Below are positions 42,957-51,929 of a stretch of 64,000 nucleotides of DNA, piece after piece. The stretch covers positions 62,001 to 126,000 of the forward strand of contig CAXBGS010000007.1 of NCBI GenBank assembly GCA_963975425.1. Direction: 5' to 3'. Origin of the DNA: CAXBGS01 sp963975425 (GTDB taxonomy: Bacteria; Planctomycetota; Planctomycetia; Pirellulales; Pirellulaceae). The position numbers and the translations under genes were made by a program. The notes beneath the pieces were generated by a model. That model worked only from the letters and a program-made list of their open reading frames with translations. It had not been told where the DNA came from and did no database searches. How positions within the stretch are numbered: position 1 is the first letter of the stretch; every line of letters begins with the position of its first letter.

Positions 42957-44279
42957 TCATGGCGTTGGTCGTTTCGGCAACGTCAACATCAGCAATCCGA
43001 TTCCCGCCACGGCGCTGATTGCGGAACCGACCAAGACGCCAACTTTGGCGGTGTCGAGTCCTTGGGCACCAAAAGCCAACCCGTCGATGAACAGGGCCAT
43101 CGTAAAGCCAATCCCCGCCAAACAGCTGCCAGAAATCAGCACAGGCCAGCTGATGTCCTCGGGCAGTTTGGCGATTCCCATTCGAATCACCAACCAACTT
43201 AGTAGCACGATTCCGACCGGTTTTCCAATCACGAGCCCCAGTACGACTGCGATCGCGACCGAATCGCTAAGATTGGCCGGTTCAATCAAGACACCCGCAT
43301 TGGCCAAGGCAAACGCTGGCATGATGAAGTAAGCCGACCAGGGATGCAGCGTCATCTCGAGATATTCCAGTGGCGACACCGTTTCTCGCGATAGCCGCTG
43401 AACTTCTTGAACGACTTCGGCGCGGTGAGCTCGTTTGGCCCAACGTTGCTCTTGGAACTCTTCTTGTTTTTCATGCAAGTACTGGCGAAAGCGTTCAGGT
43501 ACCAGCGTGGGTCTTGCCGGAGTCATCAAACCTAGAATCACCCCAATCAGCGTCGCGTGAACGCCTGATTCATGAAACGCGATCCAGGCAACCGCTCCCA
43601 CAGCGATGTAGGGAGGAAAACGGCGGACACCAATTCGCGACAACAGGTGCACAACCGCAATCGCGAGGACGGCCAGGAATAGGAATCGACCGTCTAGCGT
43701 TTCGGTGTAACCAATTGCAATCACCAGAATTGCACCGATGTCGTCGACGATGGCAAGAGAGAGAAGCAAGATTCTAAGACTGTGTGGCACCCGTGAACCG
43801 AGAATGGCCAAACATCCAACGACAAACGCGATGTCGGTAGCCATCGGAATTCCCCATCCGCGCATTCCCGGTTCGCCGTATTGCATCGACAGGTACAGAC
43901 CCGCCGGGACAATCATCCCTCCGATTGCAGCCGCGATCGGCAGTGAGGCTTGCTGGAGGTTCGACAACGAACCATGAGCCAGTTCGCGTTTCACCTCCAA
44001 GCCGATCACGAAAAAGAAAATCGCCATCAAGCCGTCGTTGATGACGTGATGCAGCGAATGGTGAAAAACGATCGTGCCGAAGCCGATCGTGATATCGGTT
44101 TCCCAGAATGCAAGGTATGACGCCGCCCAGCGAGAATTTGCCGCGATCAGCGCGATCGCGGTGCAGACGATCAGGATGACGCCGCTGGTCGCTTGGATGT
44201 GAAGGAATCGAGCAAACGGACGAAGCCACCTGTCGATAGGCTGAAGCGGTAGAGGTAGGTTTGGCTCGGACGGACTCAT
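42957..44279 (-). CDS. nhaA: Na+/H+ antiporter NhaA
   Basis: 440 residues with GAGG 5 bases before the ATG. About 12 transmembrane segments cover the protein. NhaA signatures are present: ATSGVILIVCTAIALIAANS, the MAIFFFVIGLEVKRELAHGSL segment (Glu/Lys of the pH-sensor region), GWGIPMATDIAFVVGCLAILG, and SLAIVDDIGAILVIA with the paired Asp (E. coli Asp163/Asp164) that bind Na+. A charged loop of about 45 residues (ERFRQYLHEKQEEFQEQRWAKRAHR) between TM8 and TM9 is longer than in E. coli. It exchanges cytoplasmic Na+ for H+, expected in a marine bacterium. The gene stands alone; the repeat array lies directly upstream. Confidence 0.97.
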   Translation of the reverse strand: MSPSEPNLPLPLQPIDRWLRPFARFLHIQATSGVILIVCTAIALIAANSRWAASYLAFWETDITIGFGTIVFHHSLHHVINDGLMAIFFFVIGLEVKRELAHGSLSNLQQASLPIAAAIGGMIVPAGLYLSMQYGEPGMRGWGIPMATDIAFVVGCLAILGSRVPHSLRILLLSLAIVDDIGAILVIAIGYTETLDGRFLFLAVLAIAVVHLLSRIGVRRFPPYIAVGAVAWIAFHESGVHATLIGVILGLMTPARPTLVPERFRQYLHEKQEEFQEQRWAKRAHRAEVVQEVQRLSRETVSPLEYLEMTLHPWSAYFIMPAFALANAGVLIEPANLSDSVAIAVVLGLVIGKPVGIVLLSWLVIRMGIAKLPEDISWPVLISGSCLAGIGFTMALFIDGLAFGAQGLDTAKVGVLVGSAISAVAGIGLLMLTLPKRPTP

Positions 44280-44371
44280 CTGACCTCATTTGATGGGAAA
44301 GACATTACGTTATTTCACGCGGGGATGTTCGAGAGAATTGATTCTTCGGAAGACTGAATGTGTTAAAGGGC

Positions 44372-44757
44372 CGTCGCGCATCGCGTTGGATGGTTCTTGG
44401 TGTTGTCGAGTAATGCCGCCTGAAGGCGGGACACCAACGGCGTGAGTCGGTTGCGCATCGCTTTGGGAGGGATTGTTGGCGTTGTCGAGTAATTCCGCCT
44501 GAAGGCGGGACACCAACGGCGGGAGTCGGTTGCGCATTGCTTTTGGGGGGGCTTGTTGGTGTTGTCGAGAAATGCCGCCTGAAGGCGGGACACCAACGGC
44601 GGGAGACGGTTGCGCATGGCTTTGGGAGGGATTGTTGGCGTTTTCGAGTAATGCCGCCTGAAGGCGGGACACCAACGGCGGGAGTCGGTTGCGCATTGCT
44701 TTTGGGGGGCTTGTTGGTGTTGTCGAGTAATTCCGCCTGAAGGCGAGACACCAGAGG
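44372..44757. repeat. Five-copy ~79-bp tandem repeat array with hairpin core
   Basis: The core CCGCCTGAAGGCGG starts at 44416, 44495, 44575, 44654 and 44733, giving periods of 79, 80, 79 and 79. Each core is a 5-bp stem (CCGCC/GGCGG) with a TGAA loop, followed by GACACCAACGGCG and GTCGGTTGCGCAT. A degenerate partial copy leads in at about 44372, and the last core is mutated (GGCGAGACACCAGAGG). Spacer sequences alternate: GGGAGGGATTGTTGGCG in copies 1 and 3, TTTTGGGGGGCTTGTTGGTG in copies 2 and 4, so the array is really two dimers. Long frames on the minus strand through it merely translate the repeat. The array lies between nhaA and the rnk-like gene. Confidence 0.9.
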
Positions 44758-44804
44758 TTTTGTATTTCGCGGTTGGTAACCTTGTCGGTGTGGGGATGGT
44801 CGAA

Positions 44805-45218
44805 CTACGCCGCGACCGTGTCGCGCTCGGGTTGATAGATCACTTCGTCGATCCGCATATTGCTTTGACCGGCCGGGACCGACCAGCGAACGCGATTACC
44901 CACTCGGTAGCCGAGGATCGCCGTGCCGATCGGGGCAAGGATCGACAACCGGCCTTCAGCGATGTTCGCGTCTTTCGGATAGACCAAGGTAAACGTTTCC
45001 GTTTCGCCGGATTTTAGGTCCGTCAACTTGACGGTCGAATTCATCGTCACAACATCCGGCCCCACGGTCGATGCATCGACAATTTTTGCACGCTCAAGTT
45101 CGGCCGCAAGCTCTCGGAACGAATTCGGGTCCGCGATCGCGGTAAGAACTCGATCTTTCAAAATTTCAACCAAACGACGGTAGTCTTCAGAAGTGACAGT
45201 GATTTTTCGGGATGCCAT
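44805..45218 (-). CDS. rnk: Rnk / GreA-GreB-family protein
   Basis: 137 residues from ATG at 45218, with AGGA 9 bases upstream. The N-terminal part (ITVTSEDYRRLVEIL... RELAAELERAKIVD) is a short coiled coil. The C-terminal domain (residues about 60-130) is the GreA/GreB-type FKBP-like fold: VTMNSTVKLTDLKSGETETFTLVYP, LSILAPIGTAILGYRVGN, VRWSVP. This short-coil arrangement is that of Rnk, which binds RNA polymerase near the secondary channel but lacks the acidic tip needed for transcript cleavage. It was first named as a regulator of nucleoside diphosphate kinase. Expected to be a cytoplasmic transcription modulator. Confidence 0.88.
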   Translation of the reverse strand: MASRKITVTSEDYRRLVEILKDRVLTAIADPNSFRELAAELERAKIVDASTVGPDVVTMNSTVKLTDLKSGETETFTLVYPKDANIAEGRLSILAPIGTAILGYRVGNRVRWSVPAGQSNMRIDEVIYQPERDTVAA

Positions 45219-45643
45219 CAATCGAAATCCTAAATGGGGAGGTGAGACACGAACGGCCTCGTCGGTTGCCGCTGCAACGCATCATGCAACACATGATGTA
45301 ACGACGTGATTCGAATCGCATGTGCCGGTCCGGTTGCACGGATGCACCGACCCACCGATGCGATGCGCGATCAATGCAAGGTTCAATCAATGCAACTCGC
45401 AGGCCAAAAACCAAAACTCCGTCGCCTTAAGACGAAACGTGCGGTTTCTGCGTGGTAAGAAAGTTCGTGCAATCGGAAACGCCAACTTGGGTTGACGCCG
45501 AACCCGATCGAAATGTTTTCATTGTGGTTTTTTTCGTCCATCGACTTCGGCCCGCCGCTTGCGGTAACTAAGGCACGTCGACCGCTATGACTCACCAGTC
45601 GTCGACGAGTATCGTTACGCACCGACTTGACTAAAATGTTTGA
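45219..45643. other. Divergent intergenic region with dyad and direct repeats
   Basis: 425 bases between the rnk-like gene (minus) and the histidine kinase (plus). CATCATG (45280-45286) and CATGATG (45292-45298) form a perfect 7-bp dyad around CAACA. A 10-base direct repeat ATCAATGCAA occurs at 45370-45379 and 45386-45395, a 16-base period. Either could be a regulator site for the divergent promoters. No coding frame is supported. Confidence 0.5.
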
Positions 45644-46846
45644 ATGAATACGTACTCCTATGAAACACCTCAACGTGGCGAGCCGATCCCAGAACATTTT
45701 TTCCGGTTGATCGCCGACTTCACTTACGATTGGGAAAGCTGGCTGTCTGCGGACGGGCAGGTGCTGTGGGTCAACGACGCCGTCGAGCGATTTACCGGAT
45801 ACACGCCCGATGAATGTTTGAAGATGGACGACTACCCGCTGCCATTGATTGTGCCGGAAGACCATGAAAAGGTTGCCCGATTTATCGGTGAAGGCAGCGT
45901 TGGCACCACCGCAAATAATGTCGAATTCCGGGCGCTGCGTCGTGACGGTTCGCAAAATTGGTGTGCCGTGTCGTGGCAACCCATGATCGATGCGGGCGGG
46001 CGGTCCCTTGGATTCCGAGCCAGCGTGCGAGACATTTCCGAAAAGCGTCGAATGCGGGAACAACTACGACTGCACAACGAGCACCTGGAACAACTCGTGC
46101 AAGAGCGTACCGCACAAATTGCCAGGCTTGAGGAGCATCGGCTTAAAGTGGAAAAGCTCGCCGCGCTGGGCGAACTGGCTGCCGGGGTCGCTCACGAAAT
46201 CAATAACCCATTGGCCGGTATCCGCAACGCATTTGCTTTGTTGAAACGCCACTTGCCTCGGGATGTCAAGCACTACGACAAGCTGAACTTGATTGACGGC
46301 GAGATCGAACGGATCAGCGGCATCACGCATCAGATGTATCAACTCTATCGACCGAGCCAACAGTACGCGACTGAGTTCTCGATTGGAAAGTTGGTGGCAG
46401 AGGTAATTGCGTTGACGCAGCCACTCTCGCGGAAAACATCGGTGCAGGTGGTGGCGGATTCCGAGTCACTTGAGCCGTCCGGATCACTCGAGAACGATGA
46501 AGTCTGTTTACGGTCCGGCGAGCTGAAGCAGGTGCTATTGAATCTTGTTCGCAACGCCATCCAGGCATCCGATGCTGGACAAGTGGTGACCGTTTCGGTG
46601 CGGACCGATGCGGATAACGTTACGATCACGGTCGCTGATCAAGGTCACGGTATCGCAGCGTCGGTGATTGACAAAATTTTTGATCCGTTCTTTAGCACAA
46701 AAGCGGTCGCGATCGGCCAAGGAATGGGATTGGGGTTGTCAGTGTCTCACGGAATAATCGAAGCGATGGAAGGATCGATCGAAGTGACGAGCGAACCGAA
46801 TCATGGCACTCAGTTCGTCGTTCGATTGCCAAGGCGATTACGTTAG
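45644..46846 (+). CDS. PAS-domain sensor histidine kinase (NtrB-like)
   Basis: 400 residues, no membrane segment, so a cytoplasmic sensor. A PAS domain spans about 18-135 (ESWLSADGQVLWVNDAVERFTGYTPDECL, EFRALRRDGSQNWCAVSWQP, GFRASVRDISEKRRM). A coiled coil follows at about 135-170. The HisKA H-box GELAAGVAHEINNPLAGI carries the phospho-accepting His184. The ATPase domain has the N box LLNLVRNAIQAS, DQGHGI (G1), FFSTKAVAIGQGMGLGLSVSHGI (F and G2). It should autophosphorylate and pass phosphate to the NtrC-type regulator encoded 270 bases downstream. The signal sensed by the PAS domain is unknown. Confidence 0.94.
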   Translation: MNTYSYETPQRGEPIPEHFFRLIADFTYDWESWLSADGQVLWVNDAVERFTGYTPDECLKMDDYPLPLIVPEDHEKVARFIGEGSVGTTANNVEFRALRRDGSQNWCAVSWQPMIDAGGRSLGFRASVRDISEKRRMREQLRLHNEHLEQLVQERTAQIARLEEHRLKVEKLAALGELAAGVAHEINNPLAGIRNAFALLKRHLPRDVKHYDKLNLIDGEIERISGITHQMYQLYRPSQQYATEFSIGKLVAEVIALTQPLSRKTSVQVVADSESLEPSGSLENDEVCLRSGELKQVLLNLVRNAIQASDAGQVVTVSVRTDADNVTITVADQGHGIAASVIDKIFDPFFSTKAVAIGQGMGLGLSVSHGIIEAMEGSIEVTSEPNHGTQFVVRLPRRLR

Positions 46847-47116
46847 TTCACGTCGGTGGGAAACAGTGCCCGGCGGCTGACGACAGGTCCGGGCCGGCAA
46901 TCGCCAACACTCAAGCACGATACCATGGCAATAATCGCGGCACTCCGCAGGTGATTTCGATTCCACGGTCAGTCGGCGGTCTGCCACAGGTGTGCCTGGC
47001 GAATGGCCATCATCTGCGAGACCGTCGTTGACCAAGTGCCCGCGTATTGATTTCTTGCCGATCAAGGAAACGATTTGCAAACGCTAACCCCATCCACTTT
47101 CTGCAGACTGCCTTCG

Positions 47117-48517
47117 ATGAATCAAGCCCGACGCATCCTCATCGCCGACGACGAACCTCTGTTTCGAAATACGACTGCAGAACTGTTGCGTGATGAAGGA
47201 TACGAATGCGTTTGTGTTGAGGATGCCAACGACGCGTTCGCAGTCCTGCAAGAACACTCGTTCGATTTGATCCTGTCCGACCTGAACATGCCCGGTAATT
47301 TGAAACTGGAATTGCTCAAGGAAGGTCGATCCAAGTATTCGCATATTCCGTTGATCGTTGTCACGGGCGTGCCTTCGATCCCATCGGCGATCGAGAGCGT
47401 GCGGCTGGGGATTGCGGACTATTTGCTAAAGCCGGTTAAGTTCGAAGAGTTGCTGTCCGCCGTCCAACGCGCGCTGCTTTCCGCGTCGGCCGGAATTCTC
47501 ACTCCAGACAAGCTTGACGAGCAGCCGGACTTGGGAAGTGATTCCCGCAAAAAGTTTCCAGAAATCATCGGCAACAGCCCGGCAATGTTGGAACTGTTGG
47601 ACATCGTCGATCGCGTGGCAAACAGCAATACCAATGTCTTGATTACTGGCGAAAGCGGAACCGGAAAAGAGGTCATTGCCAACGCGATTCATCACCATAG
47701 TCCGCGTCGGGATCGCCCGTTTCAAATCATCGACTGCACCGCAATTCCCGAATCCCTTTTCGAGTCCGTGTTATTCGGCCACGTGCAGGGATCGTTCACC
47801 GGCGCGGTCAAAGATCAATCCGGGTTGCTGCGGGCGTGTGACGGCGGCAGCGCATTCTTTGACGAATTGGGCGAACTGCCCGCGTCGTCTCAAGCGAAGC
47901 TATTACGCGTGATTCAGTCGCAATTTTTTACGCCAGTTGGTGGCAACAAGCCGGTTCAGGTCGATACTCGATTCATTTGCGCCACGAATCGCGACTTGCG
48001 AGCCGAAGTCGATGCGGGTGAGTTTCGCCAAGACTTGTTTTACCGTCTTGCGGTGATCCACATCGAATTGCCTCCACTAAGAGATCGTGGCGACGATGTT
48101 GTTTTGTTAGCAGACGCGTTCCTACAGAAATTGCGCCCGACCGGATCGACGATCAACGGATTCTCCCCAGAAACGATTGATTGTTTTCTGCGATACAAGT
48201 GGCCTGGAAACATCCGCGAGATGCGAAACGTGATCGAGCGAGCAATCACACTTGCTCGTGGGAATATGATTCAACCCGACGATTTGCCTTTGCCGCTGCG
48301 CGATCCGTCCGACGTTGCGGTCGCGGGCGTTTCAGAGGCGGCCGAAGTCTCACGCGACAAAGCACTCGACAATGCGGACCGAGCTTACTTGACCAAGTTG
48401 CTCGAAAAGCATGACGGTGTGATCGCCAGTGCAGCCCGGCAGGCCGGTCTTTCTCGACAAGGCATGAATAAACTGCTCAAACGCCATGGGATCGATGTCG
48501 CCAATTTTCGCAAATAG
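47117..48517 (+). CDS. NtrC-family sigma-54-dependent response regulator
   Basis: 466 residues from MNQARRILIADDEP; a TTG 14 codons upstream is rejected. The receiver domain (1-120) has the acidic pocket DDE, phospho-acceptor Asp55 in LILSDLNMP, Thr in VVTGVPS and Lys in YLLKPVKF. The AAA+ domain (about 150-385) has Walker A GESGTGKE (178-185), the sigma-54 contact loop GSFTGA (225-230, canonical GAFTGA with Ser for Ala), the Walker B-like FFDELGELP and the arginine-finger region FRQDLFYRL. A Fis-type helix-turn-helix ends the protein (GVIASAARQAGLSRQGMNKLLKRHG). It activates sigma-54 promoters when phosphorylated by the upstream kinase. Targets are not evident in the window. Confidence 0.96.
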   Translation: MNQARRILIADDEPLFRNTTAELLRDEGYECVCVEDANDAFAVLQEHSFDLILSDLNMPGNLKLELLKEGRSKYSHIPLIVVTGVPSIPSAIESVRLGIADYLLKPVKFEELLSAVQRALLSASAGILTPDKLDEQPDLGSDSRKKFPEIIGNSPAMLELLDIVDRVANSNTNVLITGESGTGKEVIANAIHHHSPRRDRPFQIIDCTAIPESLFESVLFGHVQGSFTGAVKDQSGLLRACDGGSAFFDELGELPASSQAKLLRVIQSQFFTPVGGNKPVQVDTRFICATNRDLRAEVDAGEFRQDLFYRLAVIHIELPPLRDRGDDVVLLADAFLQKLRPTGSTINGFSPETIDCFLRYKWPGNIREMRNVIERAITLARGNMIQPDDLPLPLRDPSDVAVAGVSEAAEVSRDKALDNADRAYLTKLLEKHDGVIASAARQAGLSRQGMNKLLKRHGIDVANFRK

Positions 48518-48784
48518 ATGTTGAAGCAATTCGAATCAAAGTCGCGCGCTCTGGCGATTGCAAGCGACTCGCTGACTATTGCGCGCGATCCGATTCGTCG
48601 TTCGATCGCGCCGTGATTGTGTTTCAATATAGTCCGTTTTCTCCCGCCACTCGACTTCTCCGGCCACTCGACATAGCGGCCAATCAAGTCACAATCCTTT
48701 TCACGCACCCAAGGGCCTTTCCACGCATCCGATGGGCGCGTCACTGAAAGAGGTCTGAATGTCGACGGTGCGAAGGAGAACGTT

Positions 48785-50086
48785 ATGTGGGTTAGTATCG
48801 TCGCAATCGTTGTTGCGACAGGCCTCTTCTCTTGCTTGACGTTCCTGCCTTCGATCCGATCTTCCGAGTATTGGTCGGCTACCGTCACGCCACTTGCGTC
48901 GATCATGGGCAGCGGCTTTCTGGTTTCCGCACCATTGTTAGCGGCCGTGGTTGGAAACTGGTCGCCGTTGGTGATGGCCGGGTTGCTGTTGGTCGCTTGG
49001 CTAGTTGGGGATGCCGTACGATTTAACATTCGATATGCCGAACCGCTCGCGGAACATCCGTCCAAAGCAATGGTGGCGGTCGACGCAAGCTTCGATGCGT
49101 CCAACCACCGATTGCATCGTTCACACCGCGACGCTGCGGCATTGAAAGTCAAAGCGCCAGAACTGATAAGTCATTTTATATTGGCAGTCGCCTATTTCAT
49201 TTCGACAACCTATTACGTCCAACTGCTTAGCGAATTCTCGCTCGGTTACTTTGGTGTGGATTCAGAAATGGTGTCGAAAGTGGTTTCAAGCGGGGTTCTG
49301 TTTTCGATTGCGATGATCGGATTCTTGTTCGGACTCAGTATCATCGAGAAAGTGGAACGTTATGCAATCAACTTGAACCTCGCCATGATCGGGGCGCTGA
49401 TCGCATGCTTGATTTGGCACAATCTCGCTCTTTGGATAGGCGGTGATTGGATCCTGCCCGACCTGCAACCCGAACCGGACAAGTGGCATGCGGCACGCGT
49501 CTGTCTTGGGCTGTTGGTGGTCGTTCAGGGATTCGAGACTTCTCGATTTTTGGGTTCTGATCATAGCGCGAAAGTTCGGGTGACGACCATGAAATGGGCG
49601 CAGGCGGTCGCCGCGGCCGTGTATCTAATCTTTCTAACTTTGATCTTGGTCGTGATGACGCCTGAACAAGCTTCCGCGAGTGCGGGTGTGACGGCAATCG
49701 TGTCGCTCGCGGGTTCGCTTGCGGTCGTGTTGCCTGCCATGATCACGATTGCTGCGATTGGTAGCCAATTTTCTGCATCGGTTGCTGACGAAGCCGGATG
49801 TGGGGGACTGCTGAGTTCGCTCACATCCGGTGGGTTGACCAGTCGCAGCGCGTATCTTGCAATCGGTTGTGTTACCGTCGGTTTGGCGTGGACCGTGGAT
49901 GTGATGCAGGTGATCGCAATTGCGTCGCGAGCGTTTGCAGCGTTCTATTGCCTGCAGTGCTGGGTGGCAGCCACGATCGCTTGGACTGGTAAGTGCGGGG
50001 CGCCTCGCCGTGTTCGAGCGGTGGGATATGGGCTGCTCACGATCGGCTGTCTTGCCATTACCGTGCTCGGGATACCCAGTGAGTGA
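48785..50086 (+). CDS. Polytopic inner-membrane protein, putative APC/LeuT-fold transporter
   Basis: 433 residues with AAGGAG 7 bases before the ATG. About 11 hydrophobic segments cover the length. The first helices contain ASIMGSGFLVSAPLL, reminiscent of the broken, Gly-rich first helix of amino acid-polyamine-cation (APC) transporters, and a long cytoplasmic loop follows (residues about 95-125, DASNHRLHRSHRDAAALK). QGFETSRFLG occurs in the middle. I do not recognise the exact family, so transport and substrate are inferred from topology alone. It follows the NtrC-type regulator by 267 bases on the same strand and precedes the efflux operon, so it could be a target of either. Confidence 0.65.
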   Translation: MWVSIVAIVVATGLFSCLTFLPSIRSSEYWSATVTPLASIMGSGFLVSAPLLAAVVGNWSPLVMAGLLLVAWLVGDAVRFNIRYAEPLAEHPSKAMVAVDASFDASNHRLHRSHRDAAALKVKAPELISHFILAVAYFISTTYYVQLLSEFSLGYFGVDSEMVSKVVSSGVLFSIAMIGFLFGLSIIEKVERYAINLNLAMIGALIACLIWHNLALWIGGDWILPDLQPEPDKWHAARVCLGLLVVVQGFETSRFLGSDHSAKVRVTTMKWAQAVAAAVYLIFLTLILVVMTPEQASASAGVTAIVSLAGSLAVVLPAMITIAAIGSQFSASVADEAGCGGLLSSLTSGGLTSRSAYLAIGCVTVGLAWTVDVMQVIAIASRAFAAFYCLQCWVAATIAWTGKCGAPRRVRAVGYGLLTIGCLAITVLGIPSE

Positions 50087-50201
50087 CACAAAAGGCATCG
50101 TTCCCATGATTGATTAGTTGCGGCGAAGCGAGACGTCACCGACATCTGTCCGCACGTCGCCAAGCCTTTGCTATCAAGCAATGGCGTGCCGTTGCGTCTT
50201 G

Positions 50202-51929
50202 ATGCTCAAATTGCGTATTTCTATCTGCATGCTAGCGTCTGCGCACAGGATTTTCGGGGCGTGTTGTCGTATTGGATGGCTGACGGTCAGTTTGCCGATC
50301 GTTGTCGGCTGCGCAAATTCAAACGATCGCCAAGAGTTCGGAGTGCCAAGCTCGCCGCCCTTCACTGAGACGGGAACGGACATGGTCGGCCAACGTTGGT
50401 GGACGACATTTGGCGACCCGGCACTTGATCAACAAATCATTCTGGCGCTCGACAGCAGTTTTTCCCTGGCGGCCGCTCGTCAGCGACTTCGCGCTGCCGA
50501 TGCGGTCGCGCGACGGGAAGCGTCGGATTTATTTGCGGATGTGAACGGAATCGTTGACGTCGGATACACGGGCGGCCCCGGCGACGATTCGCAAAGCTAT
50601 GTTTTGGGACTCGACGTCGGATACCCGGTCGACTTGTGGGGCGAAATCGAATCGCGTGTCGAAGCCCAGCGGCTGAGAGCGGCTGCGTTACGCGAAGATT
50701 ACCGCGCGGTTGCGTTGACGTTGTCCGCGGAAATCGCGAACAACTGGTTTTCGCTGATCGAAGCGCGCGCGCAATTGCGATTACTTGACGAGCAAATCAA
50801 AACGAACGAAACAGGGCTTGAGCTTCAAGAAGCGCGGTTCGGGCTGGGATTGATCCGTAGTGCTGATGTCTTGAGGCAACGACAGCTCGTGGAATCCACG
50901 CTTGAACAAGCCACGGTTGTAAAATCGCGTATCGAAGTTCTTCAGCATCAAATTGCAGTGCTGGTCGGCGAGATGCCGCAAGTCGCAGAATACGAAACGG
51001 GCCAGGATTTGCCGAATCTTCCTCCGTTGCCAGCGACCGGGTTGCCCTCAGAACTGTTGCAGCGCCGACCCGATGTGCGTCGAGACTTTCTAGCCTTCCA
51101 AGCAGCGGACCGCGATTTGGCATCAGCGATCGCCGATCAGTATCCGAGGCTGAACTTGACCGGTTCACTGCTGAACGCTGCGGAACGGCCGGAAACGATT
51201 TTTCGCGACTGGTTTGTTTCGATTGGCGCCGGTCTGGTTGCGCCACTGATCGACGGCGGCCAACGAAAAGCGGAGGTCGCGCGGACGTCAGCGGTGACCT
51301 GCGAATTGTTCAATCGCTATGGGCAATCCATGCTGGTCGCTTTCCAGCAGGTCGAAGACGGTTTGGCTCGCGAACGATATCAGCGCGAGCGTTTGGGGCA
51401 CCTCGAAACGCAATTGAAATTGGCTGACGAATCGGCCGAGCGATTGCGCGAACAATATCTGCTCGAGCCCGATACCGACTATCTTGCCGTCTTGACGGCC
51501 ATCACCGCCAAACAACGTCTGCAGCGCGAAGTCTTGGCCGCTCAGCTAGAATTACGGCTGATACGGGTTTCGCTTTACCTGGCGTTGGCCGGAGGCTTTG
51601 AACCGACACCGCAGCCGTCGGGCGAATTCAACGTTTTTGAAGACGCGGTGATCGATGACACCGTCGTTTCGCAACCGCCGGATTCGTTACAAGGACCTGA
51701 ACTCGGCCAAGAACCTGAGGCTTTGCGCGAGCTAGACGGGTCCGCCGAGCGAACCAGTCAAGTTGGCCGCGGTCCAGGGACCGTCGATCCAGGTGGTGAT
51801 TCCGATGACAACCAAACCGAAAGAGACGGCTTGTTGAATCAACTGGACATCAGCGAAGAAGCGACGGCGAAGCGGCTCGATGATTTGTTGCGATCCATCA
51901 ACGCCGATGACGAAAATCTTGACCGATGA
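50202..51929 (+). CDS. RND efflux outer-membrane lipoprotein (NodT/TolC family)
   Basis: About 575 residues; the start is uncertain (50181, 50202 or 50229; none has a good ribosome site). A lipoprotein signal ends in LTVSLPIVVGC, so the protein is anchored in the outer membrane by lipid. Two tandem TolC-type repeats follow, with WWTTFGDPALDQQI, YPVDLWGEIESRVEAQRL, AEIANNWFSLIEARAQLRLL, LLQRRPDVRRDFLAFQAADRDL and LVAPLIDGGQRKAEV. These mark the NodT family. The last 95 residues form an acidic Pro/Gln/Asp-rich tail that typical NodT proteins lack. The stop overlaps the next gene (ATGA). It forms the outer-membrane channel of the tripartite pump encoded downstream. Confidence 0.93.
   Translation: MLKLRISICMLASAHRIFGACCRIGWLTVSLPIVVGCANSNDRQEFGVPSSPPFTETGTDMVGQRWWTTFGDPALDQQIILALDSSFSLAAARQRLRAADAVARREASDLFADVNGIVDVGYTGGPGDDSQSYVLGLDVGYPVDLWGEIESRVEAQRLRAAALREDYRAVALTLSAEIANNWFSLIEARAQLRLLDEQIKTNETGLELQEARFGLGLIRSADVLRQRQLVESTLEQATVVKSRIEVLQHQIAVLVGEMPQVAEYETGQDLPNLPPLPATGLPSELLQRRPDVRRDFLAFQAADRDLASAIADQYPRLNLTGSLLNAAERPETIFRDWFVSIGAGLVAPLIDGGQRKAEVARTSAVTCELFNRYGQSMLVAFQQVEDGLARERYQRERLGHLETQLKLADESAERLREQYLLEPDTDYLAVLTAITAKQRLQREVLAAQLELRLIRVSLYLALAGGFEPTPQPSGEFNVFEDAVIDDTVVSQPPDSLQGPELGQEPEALRELDGSAERTSQVGRGPGTVDPGGDSDDNQTERDGLLNQLDISEEATAKRLDDLLRSINADDENLDR

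Noticed and set aside
44305..44751. Overlapping minus-strand open frames of 84-148 codons
   Set aside because: They translate the 79-bp repeat array in different phases (repeating VSRLQA / GVPPSGG / WCPAFRR), so they are repeat artefacts rather than genes.
44372..44757. CRISPR array
   Set aside because: The spacers are themselves repeated and nearly identical, the unit is 79 bp, and no cas gene is nearby.
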